Shown: piece by piece, positions 7,577 through 14,588 of the stretch | Layout: each line of letters starts with the position of its first letter | Position numbering within the stretch: position 1 is the first letter of the stretch | Assembly (NCBI GenBank): GCA_020444775.1 | Contig: JAGRHX010000482.1 | Location: forward strand, 1 to 14,588 | Source: Gammaproteobacteria bacterium | Lineage (GTDB): Bacteria; Pseudomonadota; Gammaproteobacteria; HK1 | Reading direction: 5' to 3' | Length of the DNA: 14,588 nucleotides | Position numbers and translations under genes: made by a program | The notes under the pieces: model-generated | Database searches by the model: none | What the model was told of the DNA's origin: nothing | The model's input: only the letters and a program-made list of their open reading frames with translations

Positions 7577-9577
7577 ATGTCCGTACCAGACGACACCGAT
7601 TTCAACGCGTTGTTCACCCCCTTCACGCTGGCTGGCAGACGTCTGCGCAATCGTATCGTCCACGCCTCGATGACCACCATGCTGTCGAGCAGCGGCCGGA
7701 TCACACAGGGCTTGATCCAATACCACGCCAATCGTGCCCGCGGCGGCGCGGCCATGACCATCACCGAGCCGCTGGGCAGCATGCGTCATCAAGCGAAGCT
7801 GCCACGCGCGCAGATCTGGCGAAAGGACGATGCCGACGCGCTGAAGCGATTCGCGGAGGCGGTTGAAGGCCAGGACTGCAGACTGCTGGGGCAGCTTCAG
7901 GACGCCGGCCGCGGCCGGCACTTTCCCGGCCGCAATCCGGAGGCCATCGGCGCGTCCGCCCTGCCCGACGACCTGTCGTGGACGGTGCCGCGTGCACTGC
8001 CAGCGACCGAGATCAGGGATCTGGTCGCGCAGATGGCCGAGTCCGCGGCCTGGCTGGCCGAATGTGGTTTCTCGGGCGTCGAGATCTCTGCCTGCCACGG
8101 GCACCTGTTCCACCAGTTCCTGTCGCCTTGGTCGAACCGGCGTGACGATGAGTACGGCGGCGATTGGGAACGACGCTGCCGCTTCGTCGCGGAGATCGTC
8201 AAGGCAATCCGTGCAAGCTGTGGCGAGGATTTCATCATCGGCCTCAAGCTGCCCGGTGATGATGGTATCGAGGGCAGCATCCGTCCGACCGAAGCCTCGA
8301 TCATCGCCGCAATCCTGACTCGTCCACGCAACGTCGACTATGTCTGCTTTGCCTGCGGTGCGCACGCACGCACCCTGGAAATGCACACCCCGGACCGGTA
8401 CGGGCCGGAGATGCCCTACATGGGTTTCATCAAGACGCTGCGCGACAGTCTCAACGGCGTGCCGCTGATGGCGCTCGGGCGTATCACCGATCCCGCGCAG
8501 GCAGACGGTATCCTGGCGCGCGGCGAAGCCGCGCTGGTCGGTCTGGGTCGGCCGCTGGTCGCCGACGCGGCCTGGCCGAGCAAGGCCGCGGCGGGTCGTA
8601 CCTGGGACATGCGCTACTGCCTGTCCTGTAATACTTGCTGGGGCGCGATCGTGATGATGCACGTGCCCATTGCCTGCGTGAACAATCCACGTGTCGGCCG
8701 CGCCGACGAGGTGGATCACCGGCCCGAGCCCGTAGCCCTGGATCGACGCAAAAGAGTGGCGGTGATTGGCGCCGGACTCGCTGGCATGGAAGCAGCCTGG
8801 GTGGCGGCCGCACGCGGGCACGAGGTGACGGTATACGGGGCCTCGGAGACGGTCGGTGGCAAAGCCGTGCTACGCGAACGACTGCCCGGTGGCGAGACGG
8901 TATCGTCTATATACGATTATCAGCAGGTCGCGGCGCGGCGGGCTGGCGCGCAGCTGGTGCTGGGCTCGGCGGTGACGGCGGAGTCGATCATCGCGCAGCG
9001 CCCGGACGTGGTCATCCTGGCCACCGGCTCGAGCATGATTCCGCCGGACTGGCTGCCCGAGGAGGTACGCGAGCAGGGTTGGGTTCCGGATCTACGGGGT
9101 GCGATGCCGATGGTCCTGAATCATGCCGGCCGTGCGGCCGGTACCGCGGTGCTGTTCGACATGGACCACACCGAGGCGACCTATGCTTGCGCCGAGTCCT
9201 TGGGTGCGCGCTTCGACAGGACGGTGATCGTCACGCCCCGCGACACAATCGCCACGGATGTGCAGATGGTGACCCGCCAGGGCATCCTACGCCGGATGGC
9301 CGAGCAGGGTATAGAGATCATGGCCATGTGTCGGCCACGCTGGAGCGATGCCTGCGCCGAGGGGCGCCTGGACGTCGTTGCCATCCATACCGGCAAGGTG
9401 CAGGTGATCGAGGACCTGGCACTGCTCACCTATGCCACCCCACGAGTGCCGGACGATCATCTCAAAGCCGAGCTCGAAGCCGCCGGTATCGAAGTGATCG
9501 CGGTGGGCGATGCGCGCGCGCCCCAGGAGATGCTGTTCGCGACGGCCAGCGGTCATGCGGCGGGCGAGCAGATCTGA
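7577..9577 (+). CDS. TMADH/OYE-like flavin and 4Fe-4S oxidoreductase
   Basis: 666 residues with trimethylamine dehydrogenase / 2,4-dienoyl-CoA reductase architecture. Residues about 8-340 are an FMN-binding old-yellow-enzyme barrel (LRNRIVHASM at 23-32; ACHGHLFHQFLSP at 172-184; NRRDDEYGGD at 187-196). The 4Fe-4S ligands are C348, C351, C354 and C367, spaced C-x2-C-x2-C-x12-C as in TMADH. A dinucleotide-binding domain follows (VIGAGLAGMEAAW at 396-408; VGGKAVLRE at 426-434). The third domain, at about 520-600, has VLFDMDHTE where a reductase would have a GxGxxG NAD(P)-binding motif. This resembles TMADH and related N-demethylases and suggests electrons leave to a protein carrier rather than exchange with NAD(P)H. 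The substrate is unknown. Homology places the start at ATG 7577, although the frame is open much further upstream; its ribosome binding site is weak. It lies 128 bases after the oxidase small subunit with no terminator seen. Confidence 0.92.
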   Translation: MSVPDDTDFNALFTPFTLAGRRLRNRIVHASMTTMLSSSGRITQGLIQYHANRARGGAAMTITEPLGSMRHQAKLPRAQIWRKDDADALKRFAEAVEGQDCRLLGQLQDAGRGRHFPGRNPEAIGASALPDDLSWTVPRALPATEIRDLVAQMAESAAWLAECGFSGVEISACHGHLFHQFLSPWSNRRDDEYGGDWERRCRFVAEIVKAIRASCGEDFIIGLKLPGDDGIEGSIRPTEASIIAAILTRPRNVDYVCFACGAHARTLEMHTPDRYGPEMPYMGFIKTLRDSLNGVPLMALGRITDPAQADGILARGEAALVGLGRPLVADAAWPSKAAAGRTWDMRYCLSCNTCWGAIVMMHVPIACVNNPRVGRADEVDHRPEPVALDRRKRVAVIGAGLAGMEAAWVAAARGHEVTVYGASETVGGKAVLRERLPGGETVSSIYDYQQVAARRAGAQLVLGSAVTAESIIAQRPDVVILATGSSMIPPDWLPEEVREQGWVPDLRGAMPMVLNHAGRAAGTAVLFDMDHTEATYACAESLGARFDRTVIVTPRDTIATDVQMVTRQGILRRMAEQGIEIMAMCRPRWSDACAEGRLDVVAIHTGKVQVIEDLALLTYATPRVPDDHLKAELEAAGIEVIAVGDARAPQEMLFATASGHAAGEQI

Positions 9578-9602
9578 GCAACGCCTGCCGCCGGACCGCG
9601 CA

Positions 9603-12014
9603 TCAGCCGTCCACCAACCGCCCCAGTGGTTCCGACTCGGACCGTGAATCCGCCGCCTCCACGCGTAGACGCGCGGGTGCCGCGTGTCCGTCCTTGTCGG
9701 TGCCGAAGTACACGGTCTGATGCGGATACGGGATCTCGATACCGAGCTCGTCGAAGCGTCGCTTCATACGCCGATTGAACTCGCGCCCGACCATCCATTG
9801 CTGGATCGGTCGGGTCTTGATACGCGCCTTGATCATTACCGCCGAGTCGGCGAATCCATCGACACCCAGGATCTCCAGGTCATCGAGGATCTCGCGGCCG
9901 TAGACACGATCCGCACGCAGCTCGCGGCCGATATCACCGAGCACCTGCATGACCTCGTCGACATCCTCGCGGTAGGCGACACCGATATCCATCACGTAGT
10001 ACGAGAAATCCTTGGTCAGATTGCTGACCGTCGTGATCGAGCTGAACGGGATGGTGTGCACCGTGCCGGACAGGTCCCTGAGACGTACATGTCGGATCGA
10101 TACCGCCTCGACCAGGCCCGATATTCCGCTGACCGTGACCACGTCTCCAACCGAGATCAGATCCTGGAAGAGTATGATCGCGCCGGTGATGAAGTCCTTG
10201 ACCAGGGTCTGCGCACCAAAGCCGATGGCGAGACCGACCACGCCGGCGCCCGCGAGCAGCGGCGCGATGTTGATGCCAAGCTCGCTCAACACCAGCAGGG
10301 TCGCAACCACCGAGACCAGGGTCAGCAAGGCGTTGCGGGCCACGCTCAGCAAGGTGCGCACGCGCGCGCTGCGGGTGCGACGGCGACCGCGACCGTCGGT
10401 CTCGGCGAGATAGCTCTCGATGAGCGCGCTCGCCCCCTCCCAGACCACGACCGCGCCGACCACCACCATCACGATGGTGCCCAGCCGCGCGCCTAGATAG
10501 CGCCCGGGCTCGCTGGCAAGCCAGGCCAGCGCGCCGGTGCCCCAGGCTTCAAGAATCGCCAGCAACGCGAGGATCATCACCAGCAACCGCAAGCCGCTGT
10601 GCACGATCGGCAGATAGCGATTGGCTCTAGCCTCGAGACCCGGGAAACGCCTGTTCAGATCACGCTTCATGTGCAGCGGATGGTCGATGGCGCGAGACAA
10701 CAGCCCGAGCACGCCGCGGGCGATGACGATGATCGCCAATGACAGCACGGTTGCACGCAGCATGTAATAGAAGCCGCCGGTCACGTCCAGGGCCCAGATC
10801 CCGTACAGGACCAGCACGTAGAGCGCGGCCAGCAGATGCCAGGCTCCCGCCAGACGCTGTCGGATCTGACCGACGCGTGCCGGTTCGATGGTCTCCTCGT
10901 CCCGCGCCTCCACCGCAACCTGCTCGTCGTCGCCGGGGCGCTGGCCGGATTCGCCACCGCCGTCACCCCGGTCGCCGCCTATGACCTCGGCCACCGGCTC
11001 GCGATTTTGGAAGATCAGCACCACCAGCTGCAGGGCAACGATGAGCCCGAACAGCCGTAGCAGGCCTTCGTAGGCTGCCCAGGGGAGTCCGAGCACCAGG
11101 CCAGCCTGCAGCGCGAAATAGCCGTATATCGCGGTGCGCGTGAGGCGCTTGAGCCAGATGTGCAGGTACTGCGCGGTCTCGTCGCTGACCGGCAGCAACC
11201 TCCGACCGGGATGATCCGGCGCATAGAGAAAGCGACCAACCACCAGCACCAGGCTGACGATCAGCGCGGCGTTGACCCACGCCACCGCCACCAGACGAGT
11301 CGAGTAGCGCAGCCCGAGCAGACTCATGGTCGCATAGGCGACGCCGGCGAAAGCCAGTACCGGGAGCAGATCCAAGAGCAAGGTGCCGGTCGATCGCATG
11401 ACACGCAGCGCCACGGAGCGTGTCAGGGCATCGCCACGGCCGCGACGTATTCGGCGCAGCAGCAAGGCGCTCAACCAATAGCCCACATACCCCAGTCCGA
11501 GCACCAGGGCGAGGTTGGCGAGCACCTCGAGCCAGAGCTGGCGTTTGGTCGGCACCAGCATCTGCTCGGTCGCCCAGCCGACGATGTTCGGCAGCGCGTT
11601 GACGCTGCCGACCACATCGACCACCACCCGACCGACCAGGGCCACCTTCGCCGTGACCTGCTCGAGCACCGTCGAGGTCGCGGTTTGCAGCACCGCGACC
11701 GGCGTTTCCGCCGCTTGCCCGCCATGCTGGGCCGCGTCCGGCTGTTGCGCCTGCTGCAGCAGCCGTAATTTCTCTATCAGCTGCTGCCGCGCTGCCGGAT
11801 CCTCCAGCTCGGCGATGATCGCATCGATCCGGTTGGCATCTGGCGGGTTCGTGGCACCACCGCCGGCAGCCGGTGCTCCCGGCAACAACCCGGCACCGGA
11901 CGGCCCCTGGGCAGCAACGCCTTCGGCGAATGAGCATGCCCAGAAGGCGATGACGAACAGCAGCGCGGACAGGAACAAGCGCTCGTGCCCGCGCAAGCGC
12001 ATGGAGCGCAGCAT
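9603..12014 (-). CDS. Large MscS-family mechanosensitive channel (YbiO/YnaI-like multi-helix type)
   Basis: 803 residues. A signal peptide (about 1-36) is followed by a Pro/Gly/Ala-rich segment, a helical Gln-rich stretch at 62-95, about ten or eleven predicted membrane helices between 160 and 606, then the cytoplasmic MscS beta and alpha/beta domains to about 775 and a charged tail. The pore helix is clear at 581-606, with alternating Gly/Ala packing (GAGVVGLAIGFGAQTLV), continuing into KDFITGAIILFQD and ISVGDVV. The protein is far longer than MscS (286 residues) and resembles the large E. coli homologues such as YbiO. It should open under membrane tension to release solutes during hypo-osmotic shock. 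A soluble acidic insert lies at 345-378 and an Arg-rich stretch at 541-553. ATG 12014 is supported by GAGG (bases 12023-12026) eight bases before it. It is tail-to-tail with the flavoenzyme gene, 25 bases away. Confidence 0.95.
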   Translation of the reverse strand: MLRSMRLRGHERLFLSALLFVIAFWACSFAEGVAAQGPSGAGLLPGAPAAGGGATNPPDANRIDAIIAELEDPAARQQLIEKLRLLQQAQQPDAAQHGGQAAETPVAVLQTATSTVLEQVTAKVALVGRVVVDVVGSVNALPNIVGWATEQMLVPTKRQLWLEVLANLALVLGLGYVGYWLSALLLRRIRRGRGDALTRSVALRVMRSTGTLLLDLLPVLAFAGVAYATMSLLGLRYSTRLVAVAWVNAALIVSLVLVVGRFLYAPDHPGRRLLPVSDETAQYLHIWLKRLTRTAIYGYFALQAGLVLGLPWAAYEGLLRLFGLIVALQLVVLIFQNREPVAEVIGGDRGDGGGESGQRPGDDEQVAVEARDEETIEPARVGQIRQRLAGAWHLLAALYVLVLYGIWALDVTGGFYYMLRATVLSLAIIVIARGVLGLLSRAIDHPLHMKRDLNRRFPGLEARANRYLPIVHSGLRLLVMILALLAILEAWGTGALAWLASEPGRYLGARLGTIVMVVVGAVVVWEGASALIESYLAETDGRGRRRTRSARVRTLLSVARNALLTLVSVVATLLVLSELGINIAPLLAGAGVVGLAIGFGAQTLVKDFITGAIILFQDLISVGDVVTVSGISGLVEAVSIRHVRLRDLSGTVHTIPFSSITTVSNLTKDFSYYVMDIGVAYREDVDEVMQVLGDIGRELRADRVYGREILDDLEILGVDGFADSAVMIKARIKTRPIQQWMVGREFNRRMKRRFDELGIEIPYPHQTVYFGTDKDGHAAPARLRVEAADSRSESEPLGRLVDG

Positions 12015-12022
12015 GCGCGATG

Positions 12023-12026
12023 CCTC
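12023..12026 (-). promoter_or_regulatory. Ribosome binding site of the MscS-type channel gene
   Basis: GAGG on the minus strand lies eight bases before ATG 12014. It favours this start over the in-frame Met four codons further in. The 134 bases between this gene and the MBL gene show no terminator. Confidence 0.55.
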
Positions 12027-12148
12027 GCGTGGTAGAGGATGAGCAAGGAAGCCTAACAGCCCCCACCCGGAGCGGCCTCGTCAGCGCCCTGTCGGCAGCA
12101 ACCGTAGGATCAGCACGGCCGTGTGCACGCGAGGCTCCGTAACACTGC

Positions 12149-13114
12149 TCAGCGTGCCAGCACTCCGGGCTCGAAGCCCTTGCCCTGGACGAAGCGTGCA
12201 CCAACGGCGCCGACCACGGCAGTGCGTCGATCCAGACCCGACAGCTCGCGGATTCTGTACAAGGGCTCTATGGCGGTGCAGTGCGCGCCCATTACCTGCT
12301 GCACGCCCAGCGTCTTGAATTGCCTGCCCACCCAGTCGATGCTGGATTGGCTGGCGCCATGCAAGTGGAATCCACCCAGCACCGCGTGGATTGGCAACGA
12401 GGCGATCGCGCTCTGCACGTGGCTCAAGGTGTTGATGACCCCGGCATGGCCACAGCCCAGCAGCACGACGAAGCCCTCGCGGGTGCTGATGGCCAGGCCC
12501 TGGCTCTCGGGTATGAAATCCGGCGTCATCGACGTCCGCGGGCGCAGATCGATATCCGCCGCGAAACCCTGCTCGGCATGCACACGACGCACCGGCCCGG
12601 TCACCCAGATGCCTGGCAGGATCTCGGCGGCCTCGGCGTACTCATGCACCGCCACGCCACGCGCCCGCAGCGCCGCGCGCGCGGCGATCATCGGATTGGC
12701 CTCGACACCACCAGGCAGGGGGCGAGAATCGAAGATACCGGCTGCGACGTGCACCCGGCCGAACGCGCCGGGCCCGCTGCCGGCGAATTCGGCCTGCAGG
12801 GTGAGCAGACCACCAGTGTGGTCCGGATGATGATGACTGAGCACCACATCGGTTACGCAGCTCAGATCCACATCCAAAGCCCGGGCGTTCTCGAGCACGG
12901 TACGCGGATGCTGACCGGTATCGAAGAGCACGCAATCGCCGTCGCTCTCGACCAGCGCGGAGAATCCCCACTCGCCGCGCCCGCGCGTATCAGCGAGATT
13001 GGTCGACAACACGGTGATCCGCAGCCCGTCTCGCGGCCCGGCAGCGTGTCCGTGCAGACTGCACGAGAACAGCAACACTGCGAGGAGCCTGATACCGAGT
13101 CGCGACCTGGGCAT
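12149..13114 (-). CDS. Secreted metallo-beta-lactamase-fold hydrolase (COG1237-like)
   Basis: 321 residues. The N-terminus is an export signal (basic MPRSRLGIR, hydrophobic LLAVLLFSCSL, cleavage probably near HGHAA at 21-25); a Cys at 18 makes a lipoprotein a less likely alternative. The mature domain has the metal-binding signature HHHPDH at 94-99 (H94, H96, D98, H99), preceded by VLFDTGQ at 62-68. Further metal-ligand candidates are H223 in LLGCGHAG and H250/H252 in GGFHLHG. The GCGHAG...GGFHL pattern resembles the COG1237 group, related to archaeal methanopterin-pathway synthase annotations, so the general name tells little about the reaction. The substrate is unknown. ATG 13114 is chosen from the signal peptide and from GGAAGGA seven bases upstream; the frame itself runs open to 13387, inside the glycosyltransferase gene. 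It may be read with its neighbours on the minus strand. Confidence 0.9.
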   Translation of the reverse strand: MPRSRLGIRLLAVLLFSCSLHGHAAGPRDGLRITVLSTNLADTRGRGEWGFSALVESDGDCVLFDTGQHPRTVLENARALDVDLSCVTDVVLSHHHPDHTGGLLTLQAEFAGSGPGAFGRVHVAAGIFDSRPLPGGVEANPMIAARAALRARGVAVHEYAEAAEILPGIWVTGPVRRVHAEQGFAADIDLRPRTSMTPDFIPESQGLAISTREGFVVLLGCGHAGVINTLSHVQSAIASLPIHAVLGGFHLHGASQSSIDWVGRQFKTLGVQQVMGAHCTAIEPLYRIRELSGLDRRTAVVGAVGARFVQGKGFEPGVLAR

Positions 13115-13121
13115 GGTTTGG

Positions 13122-13128
13122 TCCTTCC
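13122..13128 (-). promoter_or_regulatory. Ribosome binding site of the MBL-fold gene
   Basis: GGAAGGA on the minus strand, seven bases before ATG 13114. It fixes the start and excludes the longer upstream frame. No convincing promoter is seen in the 119 bases between this gene and the glycosyltransferase. Confidence 0.75.
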
Positions 13129-13233
13129 AAGCTTGCACACGGAACAGCGGGCGGCACGCTGTACTACCGTTCGGTCGTCGCTGCCAGCCGCGGGTGCGAC
13201 GACGCCATCGAGCAGGGTGCGATGTTGCATCCT

Positions 13234-14307
13234 TCAGCGCCGATGGTCCGCCACCCTCTGCAACAGCTCGAGCATCACGCTCGTCCAGCGATCCAGATGA
13301 TAATGTTCCGTGCAGTAAGCGCGCCCCGCCAGCCCCAGTCGCTCGCGCATGGCCGGGTCGCCAAGCTGCATGATCGCGTCGCGCCATTCATCGGTCGTCG
13401 CAGCGAGCATCCCGGCACCGCTTCGACCGATGATCTCCCGGTTCATCCCGACCGGTGAAGCAATGGCCGGCAGTGCAGCGGCCATGTACTGAAGCAACTT
13501 GGTGCCGCACTTGCCACGCTGGAACGGCGTGTCCACCAGCGGCATGATACCGATATCGAACAGCTCGCCAATCCGGGTCTCCGTCCGCGGGCTCCAGGGT
13601 ATCCAACGCCAGCGAAGCCCGGGCTGGTCTATGCGCGGTCTCGGCGCGGAGACGATCACCAGCTCGAAATCGAGCCTGCGCTGCAGATACGCGAACATCG
13701 GCAGATGCGGGACCAGTGTCTGGTCGATCGAGAATCCCGAGCCCAGCCACCCCAAACGGACCGGCACGGATGACGCGCCGGGCACTGCCGGTGGGTACGT
13801 GGACACGTCGACCACCGTTGGTAACAACGTAACCGAGGACGTGTACTGCCTGGCAAAACCGGCCAGCGTGGCATTGCCCGCTGTAACCCACGCGGCATGC
13901 CGGCACATCCATGCCACGTGAGCATGCCGCGCGCCCAGCCAGATCATATCGTCGAAATCGAACAGCACCCGCGGGTTCCTGGCCAGCAGAGCCTTCTCGT
14001 AGACGAGATCGATGCCGAGCAGGTCGCGGTTGACGAACACCACATCGAAGCCTCCTGAGTCGAGCACGTCGCGCCAGCGACTCAGACGCTTCAATGCATC
14101 ACCGCCGCGCTGAATGAGTCCGCCCAGGGGCCAGACCCTCACCCCGGTCCGCCAATGTCGCCACGGTCGGTTCGGTCGATGCGACACCCGCCATCCCGCC
14201 GCCTCGAGCCGAGGCAGATACTGCAGGACTCGAAACCGGCTGGCCGGATCGAAATCACTGTGACTGCAGGCCATCAGCGAGCCACTCGCGCCCGATACGC
14301 TCGTCAC
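13234..14307 (-). CDS. GT-B-fold glycosyltransferase (GT4-like)
   Basis: 357 residues, a usual length for a single-domain GT4-type enzyme. The N-terminal half begins with the acceptor-side pattern [22 protein letters not shown] at about 17-38 and contains [11 protein letters not shown] at 88-98 and [11 protein letters not shown] at 115-125. The C-terminal half carries LGWLGSG at 185-191 and the donor-binding region around [24 protein letters not shown] (254-277), ending in [14 protein letters not shown]. There is no signal peptide or membrane span, so it acts in the cytoplasm, probably transferring a sugar from a nucleotide donor to a lipid-linked or surface glycan. Donor and acceptor are unknown. 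GTG 14307 overlaps the stop of the upstream ABC gene (GTGA), implying coupled translation; ATG twelve codons in is the alternative start. Confidence 0.9.
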   Translation of the reverse strand: MTSVSGASGSLMACSHSDFDPASRFRVLQYLPRLEAAGWRVSHRPNRPWRHWRTGVRVWPLGGLIQRGGDALKRLSRWRDVLDSGGFDVVFVNRDLLGIDLVYEKALLARNPRVLFDFDDMIWLGARHAHVAWMCRHAAWVTAGNATLAGFARQYTSSVTLLPTVVDVSTYPPAVPGASSVPVRLGWLGSGFSIDQTLVPHLPMFAYLQRRLDFELVIVSAPRPRIDQPGLRWRWIPWSPRTETRIGELFDIGIMPLVDTPFQRGKCGTKLLQYMAAALPAIASPVGMNREIIGRSGAGMLAATTDEWRDAIMQLGDPAMRERLGLAGRAYCTEHYHLDRWTSVMLELLQRVADHRR

Positions 14308-14588
14308 GTCCGCCGTCCGAGCGCGACCGCGATACCCGCGGTGGGCGAGACCAGGGCCGGCGAGCTCGGATCGCCGAGGTCGAGAACATGGTCGGCGAGA
14401 TCCAGCAAGGCCGGTTGATGGGAAATGGCGACGATGGTGCGCCTGGCGCGAGGATCGAGGATACGCTCGAGGATGTCCGCCTCGGTCCGCGCATCGAGCG
14501 CGGTGGTGGCCTCGTCGAGTATCAACAACGCCGGATCGTGGACCAGGGCGCGTGCAATGGCCACGCGCTGACGCTGCCCCCCGGACAG
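14304..14588 (-). CDS. ABC transporter ATP-binding protein, C-terminal end (5' part outside window)
   Basis: The last 94 residues of an ABC ATPase enter from the right edge. Visible in order: signature LSGGQRQR at 1-8, Walker B LLILDEAT at 21-28 with catalytic E26, D-loop ALD at 30-32, and H-loop His57 in AISHQ. A short tail follows without further domains. The DEATTALD pattern fits the type of nucleotide-binding domain found in ABC exporters, but the N-terminal part that would show a fused membrane domain is missing, so importer/exporter class and substrate are open. The stop overlaps the start of the glycosyltransferase, suggesting a shared role in making and exporting a glycan or glycolipid. 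Confidence 0.9.
   Translation of the reverse strand: MSGGQRQRVAIARALVHDPALLILDEATTALDARTEADILERILDPRARRTIVAISHQPALLDLADHVLDLGDPSSPALVSPTAGIAVALGRRT

Noticed and set aside
7559..8821. 420-codon minus-strand frame over the flavoenzyme
   Set aside because: Antisense to a gene with full FMN and Fe-S motifs; no domain character of its own.
12114..12123. 10-base palindrome cacggccgtg between the MBL and MscS genes
   Set aside because: Short enough to be expected by chance in this base composition, with no T-run or other structure around it.
10963..12204. 413-codon minus-strand frame overlapping the MscS-type gene in another frame
   Set aside because: Same strand, shifted frame; Arg/Ala/Gly-rich translation, whereas the MscS frame has helices and the pore motif.
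12281..13300. 339-codon plus-strand frame over the MBL gene
   Set aside because: Antisense shadow of a gene with a signal peptide and metal-binding motif.

Overview
The window is 14.6 kb of gene-dense, GC-rich DNA (an estimated mid-60s % GC, strong preference for G/C at third codon positions). It carries no rRNA, tRNA, insertion sequence, CRISPR array or phage gene that I can see. The protein families (FHA/sigma-54 activator, GGDEF-EAL protein, cyanide-insensitive-type cytochrome bd, large MscS channel) suggest a free-living, respiring Gammaproteobacterium, possibly of the Chromatiales type. That placement is inference from general style, not from a marker gene.

Layout, left to right. (1) 3-1136 (+): C-terminal part of an FHA-domain sigma-54 enhancer-binding protein; its start lies outside the window. 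(2) 1178-4632 (-): a two-gene unit read leftwards, a lipoprotein of the NMT1/SsuA-like substrate-binding fold followed directly by a membrane HAMP-PAS-GGDEF-EAL protein. No transporter permease or ATPase lies beside them, so they look like a periplasmic sensor coupled to a c-di-GMP enzyme. (3) 4633-4932: a 300-base divergent regulatory region with a perfect 22-base palindrome. (4) 4933-7448 (+): a cytochrome bd quinol oxidase operon of the short-Q-loop (cyanide-insensitive) type: subunit I, subunit II (ATGA overlap) and a 35-residue single-helix DUF2474-type small subunit. (5) 7577-9577 (+): a trimethylamine-dehydrogenase-like, OYE-type flavin / 4Fe-4S oxidoreductase, possibly cotranscribed with the oxidase. 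(6) 9603-14588 (-): reading leftwards, the C-terminal end of an ABC ATPase, a GT-B glycosyltransferase overlapping it by four bases, a secreted metallo-beta-lactamase-fold protein, and a large multi-helix MscS-type channel.

How it fits together. The quinol oxidase is a terminal electron sink. The flavin/Fe-S enzyme beside it may feed electrons towards the quinone pool through an acceptor not encoded here. The binding protein/GGDEF-EAL pair would convert a periplasmic ligand into a change in c-di-GMP. The ABC-glycosyltransferase pair points to synthesis or export of a surface glycan or glycolipid, while the MBL and MscS genes downstream need not be functionally related. The most interesting items are the binding protein/c-di-GMP pair, the small oxidase subunit, the TMADH-like enzyme beside the oxidase, and the palindrome in the divergent promoter region.
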